Part shown: piece by piece, positions 45,059-55,190 of the stretch
Numbering within the stretch: position 1 is the stretch's first letter
Layout of the letters: each line of letters begins with the position of its first letter
NCBI RefSeq assembly: GCF_004138295.1
Contig: NZ_SCFM01000012.1
Span: 124,001 to 188,000 of the forward strand
DNA from: Ectobacillus funiculus
Lineage (GTDB): Bacteria > Bacillota > Bacilli > Bacillales > Bacillaceae_G
Length of the DNA: 64,000 bases
Direction: 5' to 3'
Program-made: the position numbers and the translations under genes
The notes under the pieces: generated by a model
The model's database searches: none
Seen by the model: the letters and a program-made list of their open reading frames with translations, nothing else
Told to the model about the DNA's origin: nothing

Positions 45059-45694
45059 CTACATCTTCCAAATACCAATAATAATAAGCAAAATACCGGG
45101 CAGGAATGTCAATCGCTGCAGCCATGAAACACCAGAAAACCACATACCGACCTTCATGCCCACTGTTAAAAATATAGAGCTCATCACTGCAACCAATATA
45201 GCAAGAAGCACCGGAGAAAACCCAAGCAACGAGGCTCCAATCCCGGCCCCAAAAGAGTCTAGCGATAGCGCTAACCCTAACATAAGGGCTTCAATGCCGG
45301 AAATTATACCAGATTTATCAAAATCGGCCATCGTCGGCTTCCTCAAGATCTGAATAACAATACCAAGAGAACGGATTTCCAGATTCCACACTGTTGTTTC
45401 CTCTACTGGCGGCTCTTCCTTTTTGTCTGCTTGAAAAAATTGATATAACACCCATGCACCTATCCCAATAAGAACAGCCCCCCCAATCTTTGTTGCGAGA
45501 GCGGGTGAAAAAACTTGCGCAACGAGATGACCAATCCCCATAGAAAGGATCATGACAACTGCTGAACAAAGGGATATTACAATAATTGATTTTGCCGGAA
45601 TCCTCACCTTTCTCAGTCCATACGTAAGGCCTACGCTGCAGCTGTCAAGGCTTAGCGTCAATGCCAAAAGAAACAAAGCAACATAATGGTGCAT
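45059..45694 (-). CDS. ytaF: Sporulation membrane protein YtaF (MntP-like fold)
   Basis: A 211-residue membrane protein with six hydrophobic segments. It has two internally similar halves, each with LSLDS: LTLSLDSCSVGLTYGLRKV near 12 and GLALSLDSFGAGIGASLLGFS near 140. This is the pattern of YtaF and the related MntP metal-efflux family. ATG 45692-45694 has GGAAGGGAG upstream. It lies between coaE and mutM, as in Bacillus. The transported ion, if any, is unknown. Confidence 0.9.
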   Translation of the reverse strand: MHHYVALFLLALTLSLDSCSVGLTYGLRKVRIPAKSIIVISLCSAVVMILSMGIGHLVAQVFSPALATKIGGAVLIGIGAWVLYQFFQADKKEEPPVEETTVWNLEIRSLGIVIQILRKPTMADFDKSGIISGIEALMLGLALSLDSFGAGIGASLLGFSPVLLAILVAVMSSIFLTVGMKVGMWFSGVSWLQRLTFLPGILLIIIGIWKM

Positions 45695-45807
45695 CGTTGG
45701 GCTCCCTTCCATATGTCCGCCTTTCCCTTTAGATTTAGGGGAAAGCTTCGTTTATGTTCATATGGTGTATATATATGACAAAAGCCTATCCGATGTTATT
45801 GTCCTTT

Positions 45808-46632
45808 TTAGTTTTGGCAAATTGGGCAATAGTGCGTACCTCGTCCGCCAACAACTGTTTTCTCAATTGGCGTCCCACATGACGGGCAAGATTCACCCTT
45901 TCGGCCATAGACATATAAACTTTTCTGGAACGTCCCAATTTTTCCTTGGGAATTGATATATGTCCGGATCGTGCTTCCACCTTTTTCTACCGCCTCTGTT
46001 AGCGTTGCGACAATTTCCTTCTGCATTGCTTCAATTTCAGAAAGCTGTAAGGAAGAAGCCTCCCGTTCTGGGTGAATATGAGAACGAAATAGTACTTCAT
46101 CTACATAAATATTTCCCAGTCCAACAAGTATACGCTGATCCAACAGAACAGCCTTAATTTTCCGCTGCGTTTTCTTCAGCTTTTCCATCAAATATACCGC
46201 AGTCAACTCGTCTGAAAAAGGCTCTGGCCCTAAATCGGCAAGAGACGGACAAAGATGCTCTTCTCCTTTTTTATACATATGCATCGTCCCAAATTTACGA
46301 ACGTCATTGTAGTGCAGCTCGGTTCCATCGGTAAACTGAAAGCGTACATGTGTATGCTTGTCCACAGGCTCACTCGCATCCTGCAGACGGTATTTCCCTT
46401 CCATGCGCAAGTGAGAGACAAGCGTATAGTGCGTCAAATCAATTAATAAAAACTTCCCTCTGCGCCGTATTCCTTCAATGACTTCACCCTTTAGCATCTC
46501 CTGGAATAATTTGACATCGTCGGGTTCTTTGACAAGTTTTCCATATGTCACAATTACATCTTCAATTTGCTTTCCTTCGACAAGTATCTCTAGCGTTCGT
46601 CTCACCGTTTCTACCTCTGGCAGTTCAGGCAT
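45808..46632 (-). CDS. mutM: Formamidopyrimidine-DNA glycosylase
   Basis: A 274-residue Fpg. It starts MPELPEVETVRRTLE with the catalytic proline after Met removal and Glu3. Lys57 is in the RRRGKFLLIDL segment, the H2TH domain holds ILVGLGNIYVDEVLFRSHIHP, and the C-terminal zinc finger is CPSCGTPIEKTVVGGRGTHYCPICQ. It removes 8-oxoguanine. The start is set at the ATG giving MPELPE, since the proline must be residue 2. It lies downstream of polA. Confidence 0.97.
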   Translation of the reverse strand: MPELPEVETVRRTLEILVEGKQIEDVIVTYGKLVKEPDDVKLFQEMLKGEVIEGIRRRGKFLLIDLTHYTLVSHLRMEGKYRLQDASEPVDKHTHVRFQFTDGTELHYNDVRKFGTMHMYKKGEEHLCPSLADLGPEPFSDELTAVYLMEKLKKTQRKIKAVLLDQRILVGLGNIYVDEVLFRSHIHPEREASSLQLSEIEAMQKEIVATLTEAVEKGGSTIRTYINSQGKIGTFQKSLYVYGRKGESCPSCGTPIEKTVVGGRGTHYCPICQN

Positions 46633-46676
46633 ATCTATCACATCCTTACATTGTTATCATGAAGCTTCTAGCTGCT

Positions 46677-46796
46677 GAAAACTCGCCGGCCCTTAGGCGA
46701 AGACAGAGGTGTAGCTGCACTTATCCTGTATTCTTAACATTTCCGACCACGTCGAATTCGCCTCCAGCTGGAAGTTTATACCTTATCACAGGGCAA
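46677..46796 (+). repeat. Dispersed intergenic repeat, copy 13 (shortened 5' part)
   Basis: AAAACTCGCCGGCCC fuses the left half of the hairpin directly to the CTTAGGCGAAGACAGAGG core, a deletion of about 14 bp. The rest is intact and its right edge meets the polA terminator. Confidence 0.8.
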
Positions 46797-46829
46797 ACAA
46801 AACTCCCTCGCAATTAGAGGGAGTTTTGT
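46797..46829 (-). terminator. Terminator of polA
   Basis: CAAAACTCCCTC pairs with GAGGGAGTTTTG around a 7-nt loop, a strong stem with TTTTG on the leftward strand. Confidence 0.85.
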
Positions 46830-46838
46830 CACAGTCCT

Positions 46839-49469
46839 TTATTTTGCATCATACCATGTTGGACCATAGGAGTAGTCCACCTTTAATGGCACAGATAACT
46901 CAACCGCATGCTCCATCACTTCTGGAACAAGCTTCTCCAATTTTTCGATTTCTTCCTTCGGAGCCTCGAAAATCAATTCGTCATGTACCTGAAGCAAGAG
47001 GCGCGCAGTTAATTTTTCCTCCTGCAAACGCTCAAACATTACAATCATCGCCTGCTTAATAATATCAGCCGCACTTCCTTGGATAGGTGTATTCATCGCA
47101 GTACGCTCGGCAAAGCTTCGCAAATTAAAATTACGACTCGTAATTTCAGGAATGTAGCGACGGCGATTTAATAGCGTTGTTACATACCCTGCTTGCTTCG
47201 CTTCCTGCACAATGCTATCCATATACTCCTTTACACCAGGAAAGCTTCGGAAGTATGTTTCAATAAAGTCAGCAGCAGCTTTTCTTGTAATCCCAAGGTT
47301 TTGCGATAAGCCATAATCGCTAATTCCATATACAATTCCGAAGTTTACCGCCTTTGCTTGACGTCTCATATTAGATGTTACTTCATCCTGATTTACGCCA
47401 AATACGTCCATCGCGGTTTTCGTATGAACATCCATATCCTGCAAAAACGCATCCATTAAGCCTTTATCCTTGGCAATGTGAGCAAGAACGCGCAGCTCGA
47501 TTTGCGAATAATCTGCCGCAAATATAACCCATCCTTCCTGCGATGGGATGAACGCTTCGCGAATTTTCCGGCCTTCTTCAAGTCGAATCGGAATGTTTTG
47601 CAGGTTCGGCTCCGTCGAGCTTAAGCGTCCTGTTTGGGTTAGCGCCTGCTGAAAGCGTGTATGGATTTTGGAGGAATCACTATGCACAACCTTAAGCAGC
47701 CCCTCAATGTACGTTGAATATAATTTTCCAAGCTGGCGATAATGCAGGATTTTTGGGACGATTTCATGATGGTCAATTAGCTTCTCAAGCACATCTGCTG
47801 AAGTTGAATAACCTGTTTTTGTTTTTTTGAATACCGGCAAGTTTAGCTTATCAAATAAAATAACCCCAAGCTGCTTTGGTGAGTTAATATTAAATTCACT
47901 GCCTGCTAGCTCATGAATATCTTTTTCAATCGCCTGCAACTGTACGGACAAATCCTCTCCCATACGCAGCAAACGATTCGTGTCTACTTTCACGCCCAGA
48001 TACTCCATTTCCCCGAGCACTCGAGATAATGGCAGCTCTAAATCTGTAAACAGTCCATACTGCTCATTCTTTTTCAATTCTAAGACAAATGATTCTTTCA
48101 CCTCATACAGCACCCGAGATTTGCGTGCCACGTGCTCCGATAAGACCTCTTGATTTGGAACGGCCCGCTTCGCACCTTTGCCATACACCTCTTCATCGGA
48201 TTTCACTGCATGAGCATCCTTCATCTTCGCAACAGCGCGAAAATCCTTATCTGTCTCGGATGGATCAAGCAAATAAGCAGCAAGCAGCAAGTCGAAATCA
48301 ATTCCTCTTAGCTCTAGACCCTTCCACTTTAAAGCGACGATTGCCCGCTTCACATCGAATATGCTTTTTTTCACACTATCATCAGCAAGCCATTCTCGAA
48401 AGCGTTCTGAGTTCAGTCCGGCTTCCGCAGGAATAAAATAGCTGCCCGTCTCATTGGTAATACCGAAGCCCTGCACCTCAGCACCATGATAGTTTTCTTC
48501 CTGCACCTCAACAATTATCGAACTTCCGCTTCGCAGTATATTCTCATTTACTTCCTCCACAACGGTAAACGATAGCTCATCTAGCACCGTTTCCGCTACT
48601 TCTCCTGGAAGCTGGAACTTATCCAGCAAGGAATTGAAGCCTAGCTGCTTGAAAAGAGGGATAACAGCTCCCTGCTCGTACCCTTTGTATTCAATATCCT
48701 GTAAATGAAGTGTAATTGGCGCTTCCCTATAAATGGTTGCCAACTCCTTGCTCATCAAGGCCTGCTGTTCATGTTCCTCGAGCTTTTCCTTTAGCTTCTT
48801 TCCGCTGACGCTGCCTAAGTTTTCATACAGTTTTTCTATTGTCCCAAACTCCTTGAGCAGCTTAATTGCCGTCTTTTCCCCTACACCAGGTACGCCCGGA
48901 ATGTTATCGGACGGATCGCCCATTAGACCTTTCATATCAATAATTTGATCCGGCTGGAGCGACAGCTTTTCAAATAAGGTTTCTGGCGTGTATTCATCAA
49001 CTTCTGTAATACCTTTTCTCGTAATTAGTACACTCGTATGCTCCGACACAAGCTGAATAAGGTCGCGATCTCCTGAAATAACTCTCACTTCAGCACCGTC
49101 TACATCCGCTTCTTTCGCTAATGTGCCGATAATATCGTCAGCTTCATAATTTTCAAGCTCATAACGGGAAATTTGAAGATTGTCCAGAAGCTCACGAATA
49201 AATGGAAATTGCTCTGACAGTTCTGGCGGTGTTTTTTGACGCCCCCCCTTGTATTCCCCGAAGGTTTTATGACGGAATGTCGTTTTCCCCGCATCAAATG
49301 CAACGAGCATATGCGTTGGTTTCTCTTCCTCAAGAATCCGCATCAGCATCATTGTAAAGCCGTACACGGCATTTGTATGTATTCCCTTATCATTATTGAG
49401 CAGCGGCAACGCAAAAAAGGCGCGGTATGCGATGCTATTGCCGTCAATTAATACTACTTTTTTCTTCAA
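46839..49469 (-). CDS. polA: DNA polymerase I
   Basis: An 876-residue Pol I. The 5'-3' exonuclease domain spans about 1-290 (VLIDGNSIAYRAFFALPLL, MVAFDAGKTTFRHKTF, DMKGLMGDPSDNIPGVPGVGEKTA). A 3'-5' exonuclease-like domain near 300-470 lacks the acidic residues, as in other Bacillus Pol I. The polymerase domain has FAADYSQIELRVLAHIAKD (motif A), RRQAKAVNFGIVYGISDYGL (motif B) and LLLQVHDELIFEAPKEE (motif C). The TTG at 49467-49469 has GGGGAGG 10 nt upstream; a TTG 9 nt earlier is too close to it. Confidence 0.97.
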   Translation of the reverse strand: MKKKVVLIDGNSIAYRAFFALPLLNNDKGIHTNAVYGFTMMLMRILEEEKPTHMLVAFDAGKTTFRHKTFGEYKGGRQKTPPELSEQFPFIRELLDNLQISRYELENYEADDIIGTLAKEADVDGAEVRVISGDRDLIQLVSEHTSVLITRKGITEVDEYTPETLFEKLSLQPDQIIDMKGLMGDPSDNIPGVPGVGEKTAIKLLKEFGTIEKLYENLGSVSGKKLKEKLEEHEQQALMSKELATIYREAPITLHLQDIEYKGYEQGAVIPLFKQLGFNSLLDKFQLPGEVAETVLDELSFTVVEEVNENILRSGSSIIVEVQEENYHGAEVQGFGITNETGSYFIPAEAGLNSERFREWLADDSVKKSIFDVKRAIVALKWKGLELRGIDFDLLLAAYLLDPSETDKDFRAVAKMKDAHAVKSDEEVYGKGAKRAVPNQEVLSEHVARKSRVLYEVKESFVLELKKNEQYGLFTDLELPLSRVLGEMEYLGVKVDTNRLLRMGEDLSVQLQAIEKDIHELAGSEFNINSPKQLGVILFDKLNLPVFKKTKTGYSTSADVLEKLIDHHEIVPKILHYRQLGKLYSTYIEGLLKVVHSDSSKIHTRFQQALTQTGRLSSTEPNLQNIPIRLEEGRKIREAFIPSQEGWVIFAADYSQIELRVLAHIAKDKGLMDAFLQDMDVHTKTAMDVFGVNQDEVTSNMRRQAKAVNFGIVYGISDYGLSQNLGITRKAAADFIETYFRSFPGVKEYMDSIVQEAKQAGYVTTLLNRRRYIPEITSRNFNLRSFAERTAMNTPIQGSAADIIKQAMIVMFERLQEEKLTARLLLQVHDELIFEAPKEEIEKLEKLVPEVMEHAVELSVPLKVDYSYGPTWYDAK

Positions 49470-49506
49470 GATATGCAAGCCTCCCCACTATATAGCATAA
49501 ATCAGA

Positions 49507-49643
49507 GAAAGAAAACTCGACGATTGGCAAGCCCTGCCTTCGGGCGAAGACAGAGGCGTAGTTGTACTTATACTTACTCCTAAAATTTCTCACTACGTCG
49601 AATAGTCTCCCAGCTAGAAATTTATACTTTCTTAAAGTATAAA
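49507..49643 (+). repeat. Dispersed intergenic repeat, copy 14
   Basis: A full-length copy with hairpin variants (CTCGAC-GATT-GGCAAG) about 40 bp upstream of polA. A weak imperfect hairpin (CCGTT...AACGG, 49652-49706) lies to its right. Confidence 0.82.
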
Positions 49644-49739
49644 ACAAAAAACCGTTTCTTCCCTCCTCTATATTAGCATGACCTAACGAGAGAAGGAAAA
49701 TAACGGCTTAATAAAAGTATATACACAGGATTTTGCAAG

Positions 49740-49862
49740 AGAGCTCTCACCAATTCAGGAACTGTTCGGCGAGGACAAAGATGCAGATACACTTAGATCT
49801 TACATGTATCCATTTCCACTACAGTCAGTTGCCTTCATGCTACATTTCACCTGTTGTTACAA
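49740..49862 (+). repeat. Possible decayed copy 15 of the dispersed repeat
   Basis: GGCGAGGACAAAGATGCAGATACACTTA resembles the core GGGCGAAGACAGAGGCGTAGTTGCACTTA, and the length and position (ending at the phoR terminator) fit. The right half is hardly recognisable. Confidence 0.4.
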
Positions 49863-49865
49863 GAT

Positions 49866-49905
49866 AAAAAGGCAGGCGGAAACGGAAAATCATGTTTCCG
49901 CCTTG
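49866..49905 (-). terminator. Terminator of phoPR
   Basis: GGCGGAAAC pairs with GTTTCCGCC across 10 nt, followed on the leftward strand by TGCCTTTTTATC. Confidence 0.85.
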
Positions 49906-49998
49906 AACTACTCCTTGGATGAAGGGGTTTTCGTTAACTAGAATAACAAATCTTTATTAATATAAAATAAATATATTGTTAATATACTGTAAATTTGT

Positions 49999-51756
49999 CT
50001 AAGTCTGTTTCTGACGAAGCATCACTGTAAAAGTAGTACCGACCCCTACATCACTTTCTACCGTAATAAGTCCGCGATGCGCTTCAACAAGATGCTTTAC
50101 GATGGACAGACCAAGGCCTGTACCGCCCGTATTACGGCTGCGTGCTTTGTCCACGCGGTAAAAGCGTTCAAAAATCCGTGGAATTTCAGCTTTCTCAATA
50201 CCAATCCCTGTATCTGATACTTTTACGCTCACCCAATGATGAGATGTCTCTAGGGAGACAACAACCCTTCCTCCTGCCGGTGTATACACAATTGCATTAC
50301 TAATTAGGTTAAGAAAAATTTGCTTCATTCGATGCGGATCTCCAGGAATGGTGACATCCTGAGCTGCTTGCAGCTGCAAATCAATTGTTTTATTAGCTGC
50401 TTTTCCTCTTAGCATCACTTCAATTTCCTCAAGCAGCATCTTTAAATTCACATTTCCCATTTGCAGCTTAAAGCCTTGTTGCTCAATTTTAGATAAATCT
50501 AATAAATCGGCAATCAAGTTTTGCATTCGATCGCTTTCTTTCAAAATAATAGTTAAAAAATATTCCCGAAGCTTTCGATCCTCCATCGCCCCGTCAAGCA
50601 GCGTTTCAGAAAAGCCCTTAATAGAAGTAATCGGCGTCTTCAGCTCATGCGATACATTCGCTAAAAAGTCCTTTCGCATTTGCTCTAACCTTTTCAGCTC
50701 AGTAATATCATGGAATACAAGAATAATTCCCTTCCACTCATGATTTGTCCCAATAATCGGTGCACCGTATACTTCAAAATGCTTACGCTCAATTCCAAGA
50801 GGCAGCAGCATTTGCTTACGTACCTTTACCTCCGTCATGAAAATCTCTTCGACAAGTTCAATGATTTCCTGATGATCAAATGCCTCATAATAAAGACGAT
50901 CTAAATATCGCTCATTTGTCGCATGAAACGTTTCTTTGTATGAGCGATTTACAAGACTAATATATCCGCGGCTATCAATTAAAATCATGCCGCTTCCCAT
51001 GTTCTCAATAAGCGTATGCAAACGGTCCTGCTGCATCTCCTGTGCTAATGTCATCTCCTGCAAGTTCCGTGCTAAAATATTGATTGCCTGACTCAGCATG
51101 CCCGTTTCATCAGCACGATTTTCATACGCACGAGCCTTATAATTTCCCTTCGCAAGCTCAATCGCAACTCTTGTCGCCGATTCAATCGGTTTTGTATACT
51201 GGGCAATAATTCTAAGTCCTAATAAAAGGATGACAATAAATGCGATAAAAAAGCTGCTAATAAGCAAGCCCCATACTTTTTGCTGCATATATGAAAATGA
51301 GCTCATCGACAAATGTACGATTAAATACGCTTCATCATAGCGCCTGTCACTCAATAATACCCCATAATAATACGTATCGTTGCCCGTATACCTCATCTCT
51401 ACATTTTGAGGATTGTCCTTTAAATCTGACAAAAGCTTTTGCACTGCTTCCGCATTATCCTGGTCCTTCTTCTCCTCTGAACCGTATAACAGTTTCCCTT
51501 TTAAATCTAATAGGGTAATGTTTACCTTCAACTTCTCTTGTATCTGAATAAGAGTCTCCGGACGAAGCAATGTTTCATGAATTCCTGTTTTCTCCAAAAC
51601 AGAAGCGGTATAGCGAAGCTCTCTTTCCATTCGTTCATTGAAGTTCTCAATATAAAAGCCTTTAAAAAGCTGACCCAGCAGCAGCCCTAATCCAACAAGG
51701 ACCGCAACAATCAATGAAATCAAGGCTAGAATAAGTTTCGAGCGAAACTTATTCAT
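49999..51756 (-). CDS. phoR: Phosphate-regulation sensor histidine kinase PhoR
   Basis: A 585-residue kinase. Membrane segments near 9-30 and 160-183 enclose an extracytoplasmic domain. A HAMP domain (near 185-235), a PAS domain (GMILIDSRGYISLVNRSYKETF) and the HisKA box FLANVSHELKTPITSIKGFSETLLDG near 365 follow. The HATPase has LISNAIVYTPAGG, DTGIGI and GTGLGLSIVKHLVEAH. Domain order and length match B. subtilis PhoR (579 aa). It overlaps phoP by 8 bp. Confidence 0.94.
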   Translation of the reverse strand: MNKFRSKLILALISLIVAVLVGLGLLLGQLFKGFYIENFNERMERELRYTASVLEKTGIHETLLRPETLIQIQEKLKVNITLLDLKGKLLYGSEEKKDQDNAEAVQKLLSDLKDNPQNVEMRYTGNDTYYYGVLLSDRRYDEAYLIVHLSMSSFSYMQQKVWGLLISSFFIAFIVILLLGLRIIAQYTKPIESATRVAIELAKGNYKARAYENRADETGMLSQAINILARNLQEMTLAQEMQQDRLHTLIENMGSGMILIDSRGYISLVNRSYKETFHATNERYLDRLYYEAFDHQEIIELVEEIFMTEVKVRKQMLLPLGIERKHFEVYGAPIIGTNHEWKGIILVFHDITELKRLEQMRKDFLANVSHELKTPITSIKGFSETLLDGAMEDRKLREYFLTIILKESDRMQNLIADLLDLSKIEQQGFKLQMGNVNLKMLLEEIEVMLRGKAANKTIDLQLQAAQDVTIPGDPHRMKQIFLNLISNAIVYTPAGGRVVVSLETSHHWVSVKVSDTGIGIEKAEIPRIFERFYRVDKARSRNTGGTGLGLSIVKHLVEAHRGLITVESDVGVGTTFTVMLRQKQT

Positions 51757-52465
51757 TGATTTTCGGCTCTTCCAGCTTATACCCTAAACCGCGAATTGTT
51801 TTAATATAAACTGGCTTTTTTGTATTGCTCTCGATTTTATCGCGCAAATGACTAATATGAACATCCACAATACGAGTATCTCCGGCAAAGTCATAGTTCC
51901 AAACGGCACTTAACAGTTGATCACGCGTTAGTACACGCCCCTTATGCTTAGCCAAATAGACAAGAAGTTCAAATTCCTTTGGTGTTAGCTCCAGCTTCTC
52001 CCCGCGGTAGTACGCTTCGTAATACTCCGGCATAATTTTCAAATCAGCAATCATAATACGGCTCGTATCTTGCTCTTCCTGTGCGTTATCCTCACTCATT
52101 CTCGTCCGGCGCAAAATCGCTTTAACTCGCGCAATAACCTCTCTAGGGCTGAACGGCTTTGTCATATAATCATCTGCGCCTAATTCAAGACCGAGTACCT
52201 TATCAAATTCATCATCTTTAGCGGTTAGCATTAAAATCGGCGTCATGATACGACGCAGCCGAAGCTCCTTACATACTTCCATTCCATCCATTTTCGGCAG
52301 CATTAAATCTAGTATAACTAAATCCGGATTTTCTTCTGTTGCTTTACGAAGACCCTCTGCTCCATCCATAGCGGTGATGACTTCAAATCCAGCTTGCTGT
52401 AAATTAAATTCTATTAACGTTAAGATAAATTCCTCATCATCCACTACTAAAATACGATTGCTCAT
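51749..52465 (-). CDS. phoP: Phosphate response regulator PhoP (OmpR family)
   Basis: A 238-residue response regulator. The receiver is RILVVDDEEFILTLIEFNLQQAGF with phospho-Asp in DLVILDLMLPKMDGMEV near 53. The C-terminal winged helix is LTPKEFELLVYLAKHKGRVLTRDQLLSAVWNYDFAGDTRIVDVHISHLRDKIE. The ATG at 52463-52465 has GGAGG 7 nt upstream. With PhoR it controls the phosphate-starvation regulon. A sigma-A promoter is visible about 70 bp upstream. Confidence 0.95.
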   Translation of the reverse strand: MSNRILVVDDEEFILTLIEFNLQQAGFEVITAMDGAEGLRKATEENPDLVILDLMLPKMDGMEVCKELRLRRIMTPILMLTAKDDEFDKVLGLELGADDYMTKPFSPREVIARVKAILRRTRMSEDNAQEEQDTSRIMIADLKIMPEYYEAYYRGEKLELTPKEFELLVYLAKHKGRVLTRDQLLSAVWNYDFAGDTRIVDVHISHLRDKIESNTKKPVYIKTIRGLGYKLEEPKINE

Positions 52466-52534
52466 TCTACGCCTCCAGATTAAAAAGTAAAACCCTTCCT
52501 CATCCAATGAATATTTGTCTATTTTATTAGTTGT

Positions 52535-52563
52535 ATCATACTAGAAAACAAATAATTGCTCAA
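52535..52563 (-). promoter_or_regulatory. Sigma-A promoter of phoPR
   Basis: TTGAGC (complement at 52558-52563), 17-bp spacer, TATGAT (complement at 52535-52540). Confidence 0.75.
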
Positions 52564-52634
52564 CCTAAAGCCCCACACTGCCCCAAGCAGGGCATATTGT
52601 TGAAGGAGGTTTCCTTCCGATAGGTATAGCTGCT

Positions 52635-53552
52635 TTATTTCGGAACGCTTTGTGTAATAGTCGGCGATGGCTGAGAATTATACACTTGTGAAAACGGCGG
52701 AACAGAATGAGTGAGCCAAACATTGCCCCCGATGGTAGAATCATGCCCTACTACTGTATCTCCTCCAAGAATTGTAGCACCAGCATAAATCACAACTCCC
52801 TCCTCGATTTCAGGGTGCCTCTTGATTCCTTTTATCGGATTCCCATTCTCATCAAGCGGAAAACTTTTTGCTCCAAGTGTCACACCTTGATATATTTTTA
52901 CATTCTTCCCAATAATACATGTTTCACCGATTACAACGCCTGTCCCGTGATCAATAAAGAAGCTTTCTCCGATTTCAGCGCCCGGATGAATATCAATTCC
53001 CGTTAGCTGATGAGCATATTCCGACATCATTCTCGGTATGAGAGGTACATGCATCGCGTATAATACGTGCGCAATTCTGTATATACTAATAGCCTCGATA
53101 GAAGGATAGCTAAGCAAGATTTCTTCCGTATTTAATGCTGCTGGGTCCCCATTATAGGCAGCCTCAATATCTGTATTTAACGTTTCGCGTATTTCAGGCA
53201 GCTTATTAATCAAATGGATCGTAATTTCATTTGCACGATCCCGTCGTTCCACCAATGTTTTATACTTCATCGCACACTCATTCTTAAAGGCCTTCTCGAT
53301 TAAGTTACTCAAATCTACAGCCGCATTTCGGATTCGATTCCCGATTAGAATGTTCGCTCTCGTCTCATCAATAGGGTAGTTTTCGTACACCCCAGGAAAC
53401 AATGCAGAGCGCAAGTGAAACAATACCTTGTAGACAATCTCTTTACCAGCAAACCCGATTGTCTTTTCCTTGAAAAAATGATCCATATTAATCTTTTCCA
53501 ACTTTTGTGCTACCTCAGGCATATCCCGATTTAACCAGTTGTTCAGCTCCAT
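52635..53552 (-). CDS. Serine O-acetyltransferase (EpsC/CysE family)
   Basis: A 305-residue protein. The N-terminal helical domain (about 1-180) resembles the EpsC-type SAT N-terminus. The C-terminal left-handed beta helix has hexapeptide repeats: [47 protein letters not shown] and [47 protein letters not shown]. The His-Gly-Thr-Gly and Lys-Arg-His-Pro motifs are those of SATs. It makes O-acetylserine for cysteine. It is not beside cysS or gltX, so it is probably a second SAT, of the longer type. It stands alone between phoPR and mdh. Confidence 0.87.
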   Translation of the reverse strand: MELNNWLNRDMPEVAQKLEKINMDHFFKEKTIGFAGKEIVYKVLFHLRSALFPGVYENYPIDETRANILIGNRIRNAAVDLSNLIEKAFKNECAMKYKTLVERRDRANEITIHLINKLPEIRETLNTDIEAAYNGDPAALNTEEILLSYPSIEAISIYRIAHVLYAMHVPLIPRMMSEYAHQLTGIDIHPGAEIGESFFIDHGTGVVIGETCIIGKNVKIYQGVTLGAKSFPLDENGNPIKGIKRHPEIEEGVVIYAGATILGGDTVVGHDSTIGGNVWLTHSVPPFSQVYNSQPSPTITQSVPK

Positions 53553-53599
53553 TGCAGTGCTCCTTTTGATCGAAATATTTCTTTATACAAACAGCTCTT

Positions 53600-53734
53600 T
53601 GTAAAGAAAACTCGCCGACTGGCAAGCCGCTAGGCGAAGACAGAGGCGTAGTTGCACTTATACTTTGTTCTTAAAATTTCCGACTGCGTCGAATTCGCTT
53701 CTCGCTGGAAATTTATGCTTTCCCAAAGTGTAAA
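53600..53734 (+). repeat. Dispersed intergenic repeat, copy 16
   Basis: A nearly full copy with hairpin CTCGCC-GACT-GGCAAG and a shortened spacer. To its right AAGAGAGATTCACTCTT may be a decayed terminator. Confidence 0.82.
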
Positions 53735-53865
53735 GAGAGATTCACTCTTCTTTATGCTAAAGGTTTCATCATTCTTATTCAACTAAAAAATATGAAAATT
53801 GAAAACCCCTTTCCGGATCCCCTGTTTGTTTAAAAAAGGAATAGTACATAAAAACTTACATCCTT

Positions 53866-53982
53866 GAAAAAGTCACCGATTGGCGAAGACAGAGGGGTAG
53901 TTGCACTTATGTTGTACTCCTAAAATTTCCGATTACGTCGAATTCACTCCTAGCTGGAAATTTATACTTTCTTACAATGTAA
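53866..53982 (+). repeat. Dispersed intergenic repeat, copy 17 (5' hairpin merged into core)
   Basis: AAAAAGTCACCGATTGGCGAAGACAGAGG fuses the hairpin to the core, losing about 18 bp. The right half is intact and ends at the mdh terminator. Confidence 0.8.
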
Positions 53983-54015
53983 AAAAAGATTCGAGGAGTC
54001 CCCCGAATCTTTTTT
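53983..54015 (-). terminator. Terminator of mdh
   Basis: AAAAAAGATTCG pairs with CGAATCTTTTTT around a 9-nt loop. Confidence 0.9.
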
Positions 54016-54024
54016 CTAAATTTA

Positions 54025-54963
54025 TTAAGCAAGTACTTTCATTACGTTGCGTACAGCTTCGACAGAACGGTCAAGTGCCGCTTTTTCTTCGTCAAGAAGA
54101 TCCAGCTCGATAACCTTTTCAATTCCGTTTCCGCCAAGAATAACAGGAACACCTAAGTATAAATCGCTGTAGCCATACTCACCTTCTAAATAAGCAATAG
54201 CAGGCAATACGCGACGCTGATCTTTTAGGATTGCTTCTGTCATTTCAACAAGGGAAGCAGCCGGAGCGTAGTATGCACTGCCGTTTCCTAAAAGGTTTAC
54301 GATTTCACCGCCGCCTTTACGTGTACGCTCGACAATCGCATCTAAACGGTCCTTTGGAATTAATGTCTCCAGTGGAATACCGCCAGCATAGGAATAACGT
54401 ACAAGCGGAACCATATCGTCACCGTGACCGCCTAATACGAAGCCTGTCACATCCTTTACAGACAGGTTTAATTCCTGCGCTACAAACGTACGGAAGCGAG
54501 CCGTATCAAGTACGCCGGACTGCCCAATTACACGCTCTTTTGGAAGGCCAGACTCCTTAAAGATTGTATAAGTCATCGCATCAACAGGATTCGTTAACAC
54601 AACAATTGTTGTGTTTGGAGAATACTTTACGATTTCTTTAGCTACACTCTTCATAATTTTGGAGTTTGTTGCCACAAGATCATCACGGCTCATACCAGGC
54701 TTACGTGCAATTCCTGCAGTAACTACAACCACATCGGAATCAGCAGTGTCAGCATAGTCAGCAGTACCGATAATATTTGCATCAAAGCCTTGTACTGGGC
54801 TTGCTTCAAGCATGTCCAGCGCTTTTCCCTTAGTCGGGTTTTCTAATGGTGCAATATCAACTAATACTACATCAGCTAATTCCCTTTGCGCTAGTAAGAA
54901 TGCTGTTGTTGCTCCCGTAAACCCTGCACCGATAACAGAAACCTTTTTACGTTTGATTGTCAT
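54025..54963 (-). CDS. mdh: Malate dehydrogenase
   Basis: A 312-residue LDH-like malate dehydrogenase. It has the Rossmann motif [30 protein letters not shown], active-loop [55 protein letters not shown], and the catalytic histidine in [17 protein letters not shown] near 180. It oxidises malate to oxaloacetate with NAD+. ATG 54961-54963 has AGGGGGA upstream; an upstream in-frame extension lies in the icd-derived duplicate and has no ribosome binding site. Confidence 0.96.
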   Translation of the reverse strand: MTIKRKKVSVIGAGFTGATTAFLLAQRELADVVLVDIAPLENPTKGKALDMLEASPVQGFDANIIGTADYADTADSDVVVVTAGIARKPGMSRDDLVATNSKIMKSVAKEIVKYSPNTTIVVLTNPVDAMTYTIFKESGLPKERVIGQSGVLDTARFRTFVAQELNLSVKDVTGFVLGGHGDDMVPLVRYSYAGGIPLETLIPKDRLDAIVERTRKGGGEIVNLLGNGSAYYAPAASLVEMTEAILKDQRRVLPAIAYLEGEYGYSDLYLGVPVILGGNGIEKVIELDLLDEEKAALDRSVEAVRNVMKVLA

Positions 54964-54983
54964 GAGAATTCCCCCTGCTCCTG

Positions 54984-55190
54984 TTACGCGTTTACTTGAA
55001 ACGCGCTCCATGTTTTTAATTAACTTATCGCCAAACCCAGAGCATTTCCTTCTGTTGCTCCGTCCATTAAACGTGCGAAATCGTATGTTAACACTTTAGA
55101 AGCAATTGTTTTCTTCATAGACCCTATCCAATCAGGTTTGCAGCTTCGTTTCAGCCAAGATGTTCAAGCGTTAATACACCTGAAACCTGC
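54984..55190 (-). pseudogene. Decayed tandem duplicate of the icd 3' end
   Basis: This 207-bp stretch repeats the last about 66 codons of icd that lie at 55191-55397. It has the same TTACGCGTTTACTTGAA start, GTTGCTCCGTCCATTAAACG, CGTGCGAAATCGTATGTTA and GTTAATACACCTGAAA. Substitutions and a net insertion near 55128-55140 break the frame relative to icd, and no start codon or ribosome binding site is present. It separates icd from mdh and looks like a tandem duplication of the gene end that is now neutral. Confidence 0.85.

Noticed and set aside
54984-55190. Second functional icd or a regulatory RNA between icd and mdh
   Set aside because: The sequence is a frame-broken copy of the icd 3' end without start signals; duplication remnant is the simpler explanation.
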